Shown: piece after piece, positions 63,837 to 64,000 of the stretch | Layout of the letters: each line of letters starts with the position of its first letter | Position numbering within the stretch: the stretch's first letter is position 1 | Assembly (NCBI RefSeq): GCF_900102505.1 | Contig: NZ_FMVT01000002.1 | Span: 248,001 to 312,000, forward strand | Source: Paracoccus tibetensis | GTDB taxonomy: Bacteria; Pseudomonadota; Alphaproteobacteria; Rhodobacterales; Rhodobacteraceae | Direction: 5' to 3' | Length of the DNA stretch: 64,000 bases | Notes under the pieces: generated by a model | What the model saw: only the letters and a program-made list of their open reading frames with translations | The model's database searches: none | What the model was told of the DNA's origin: nothing | Made by a program: the position numbers and the translations under genes

Positions 63837-64000
63837 TGCCTGCGAAGGGAAGGTTCAGGAGAATGCATCGGCAAGATTGTCTCTCTACGTTGCGGAGATC
63901 GCAAATGCGCAGGCAAGCTGTCTCGAATTAGGCTTTATCAGATCGTCCTCTGGTTTCACATGATCCAAATACGTGCGGCCTAACCGGCGGCTAGAGATTT
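63837..64000. other. Intergenic end of window
   Basis: 164 bp after the SRPBCC gene. I see no coding region, hairpin or promoter that I can support; it is somewhat lower in GC than the rest. Confidence 0.4.

Overview
The base composition (about two-thirds GC outside one island), the dense same-strand operons with ATGA/GTGA overlaps, and the gene families (Mur-SitABCD, ThyX, a TPP-riboswitch thiDOSGE operon, alphaproteobacterial HWE kinases, TIGR02186-TauE pair) point to an alphaproteobacterium of the Rhodobacteraceae/Paracoccaceae. The genus cannot be fixed from this window alone. Almost all of it is ordinary chromosome.

Layout: 1-5.2 kb holds mfd (cut by the window edge), a small membrane protein, hemB and a SYLF/YSC84 lipoprotein. 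5.27-10.44 kb is a compact, lower-GC integrative element in the 3' end of a tRNA-Phe gene. It is bounded by 50-bp identical repeats and carries a ribbon-helix-helix protein, an HUH-type endonuclease, a serine resolvase with a res-like site array, a reverse transcriptase and a tyrosine integrase. 10.5-13.9 kb is infA-maf-rng-yacG plus a FliM/FliN-domain protein. 13.9-18.7 kb holds a symporter-fused histidine kinase operon and an XRE/ScfR-type regulator. 18.7-21.3 kb is tatABC plus a DUF815 ATPase. 21.4-27.5 kb holds MarC, an aspartic protease, thyX and the divergent mur/sitABCD locus. 27.5-36.8 kb holds a GMC oxidoreductase, a globin-coupled chemoreceptor, the thi operon and metNIQ. 37-42.7 kb is a three-gene signalling operon (triple-receiver hybrid kinase, CheR, REC-PAS-HWE-REC kinase). 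42.9-49 kb is pheT ... pheS, with three unrelated genes between them. 49-64 kb holds a Na+/alanine symporter, a P450, an HWE kinase, rplT-rpmI, pyk, a formylglutamate hydrolase, a D-amino-acid aminotransferase, TauE, surE-pcm-nlpD, and a MarR/VOC/SRPBCC cluster.

The most interesting locus is the reverse transcriptase (7457-8791, minus) with the 239-nt non-coding stretch just upstream of it (8792-9030). The protein looks like a defence-associated RT, in my judgement of the DRT2/UG2 type. The stretch upstream folds into several hairpins and contains 121 nt (8844-8964) with no stop codon in any of the three minus-strand frames. That is what a DRT2 template RNA would need if it is copied into concatemers encoding a nearly endless ORF ('neo'). 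Its packaging in a 5.1-kb tRNA-Phe element with an HUH protein and two recombinases also appears unusual. The family assignment and the neo idea are inferences; the hairpins, the stop-free window, the att repeats and the catalytic motifs are visible in the sequence.
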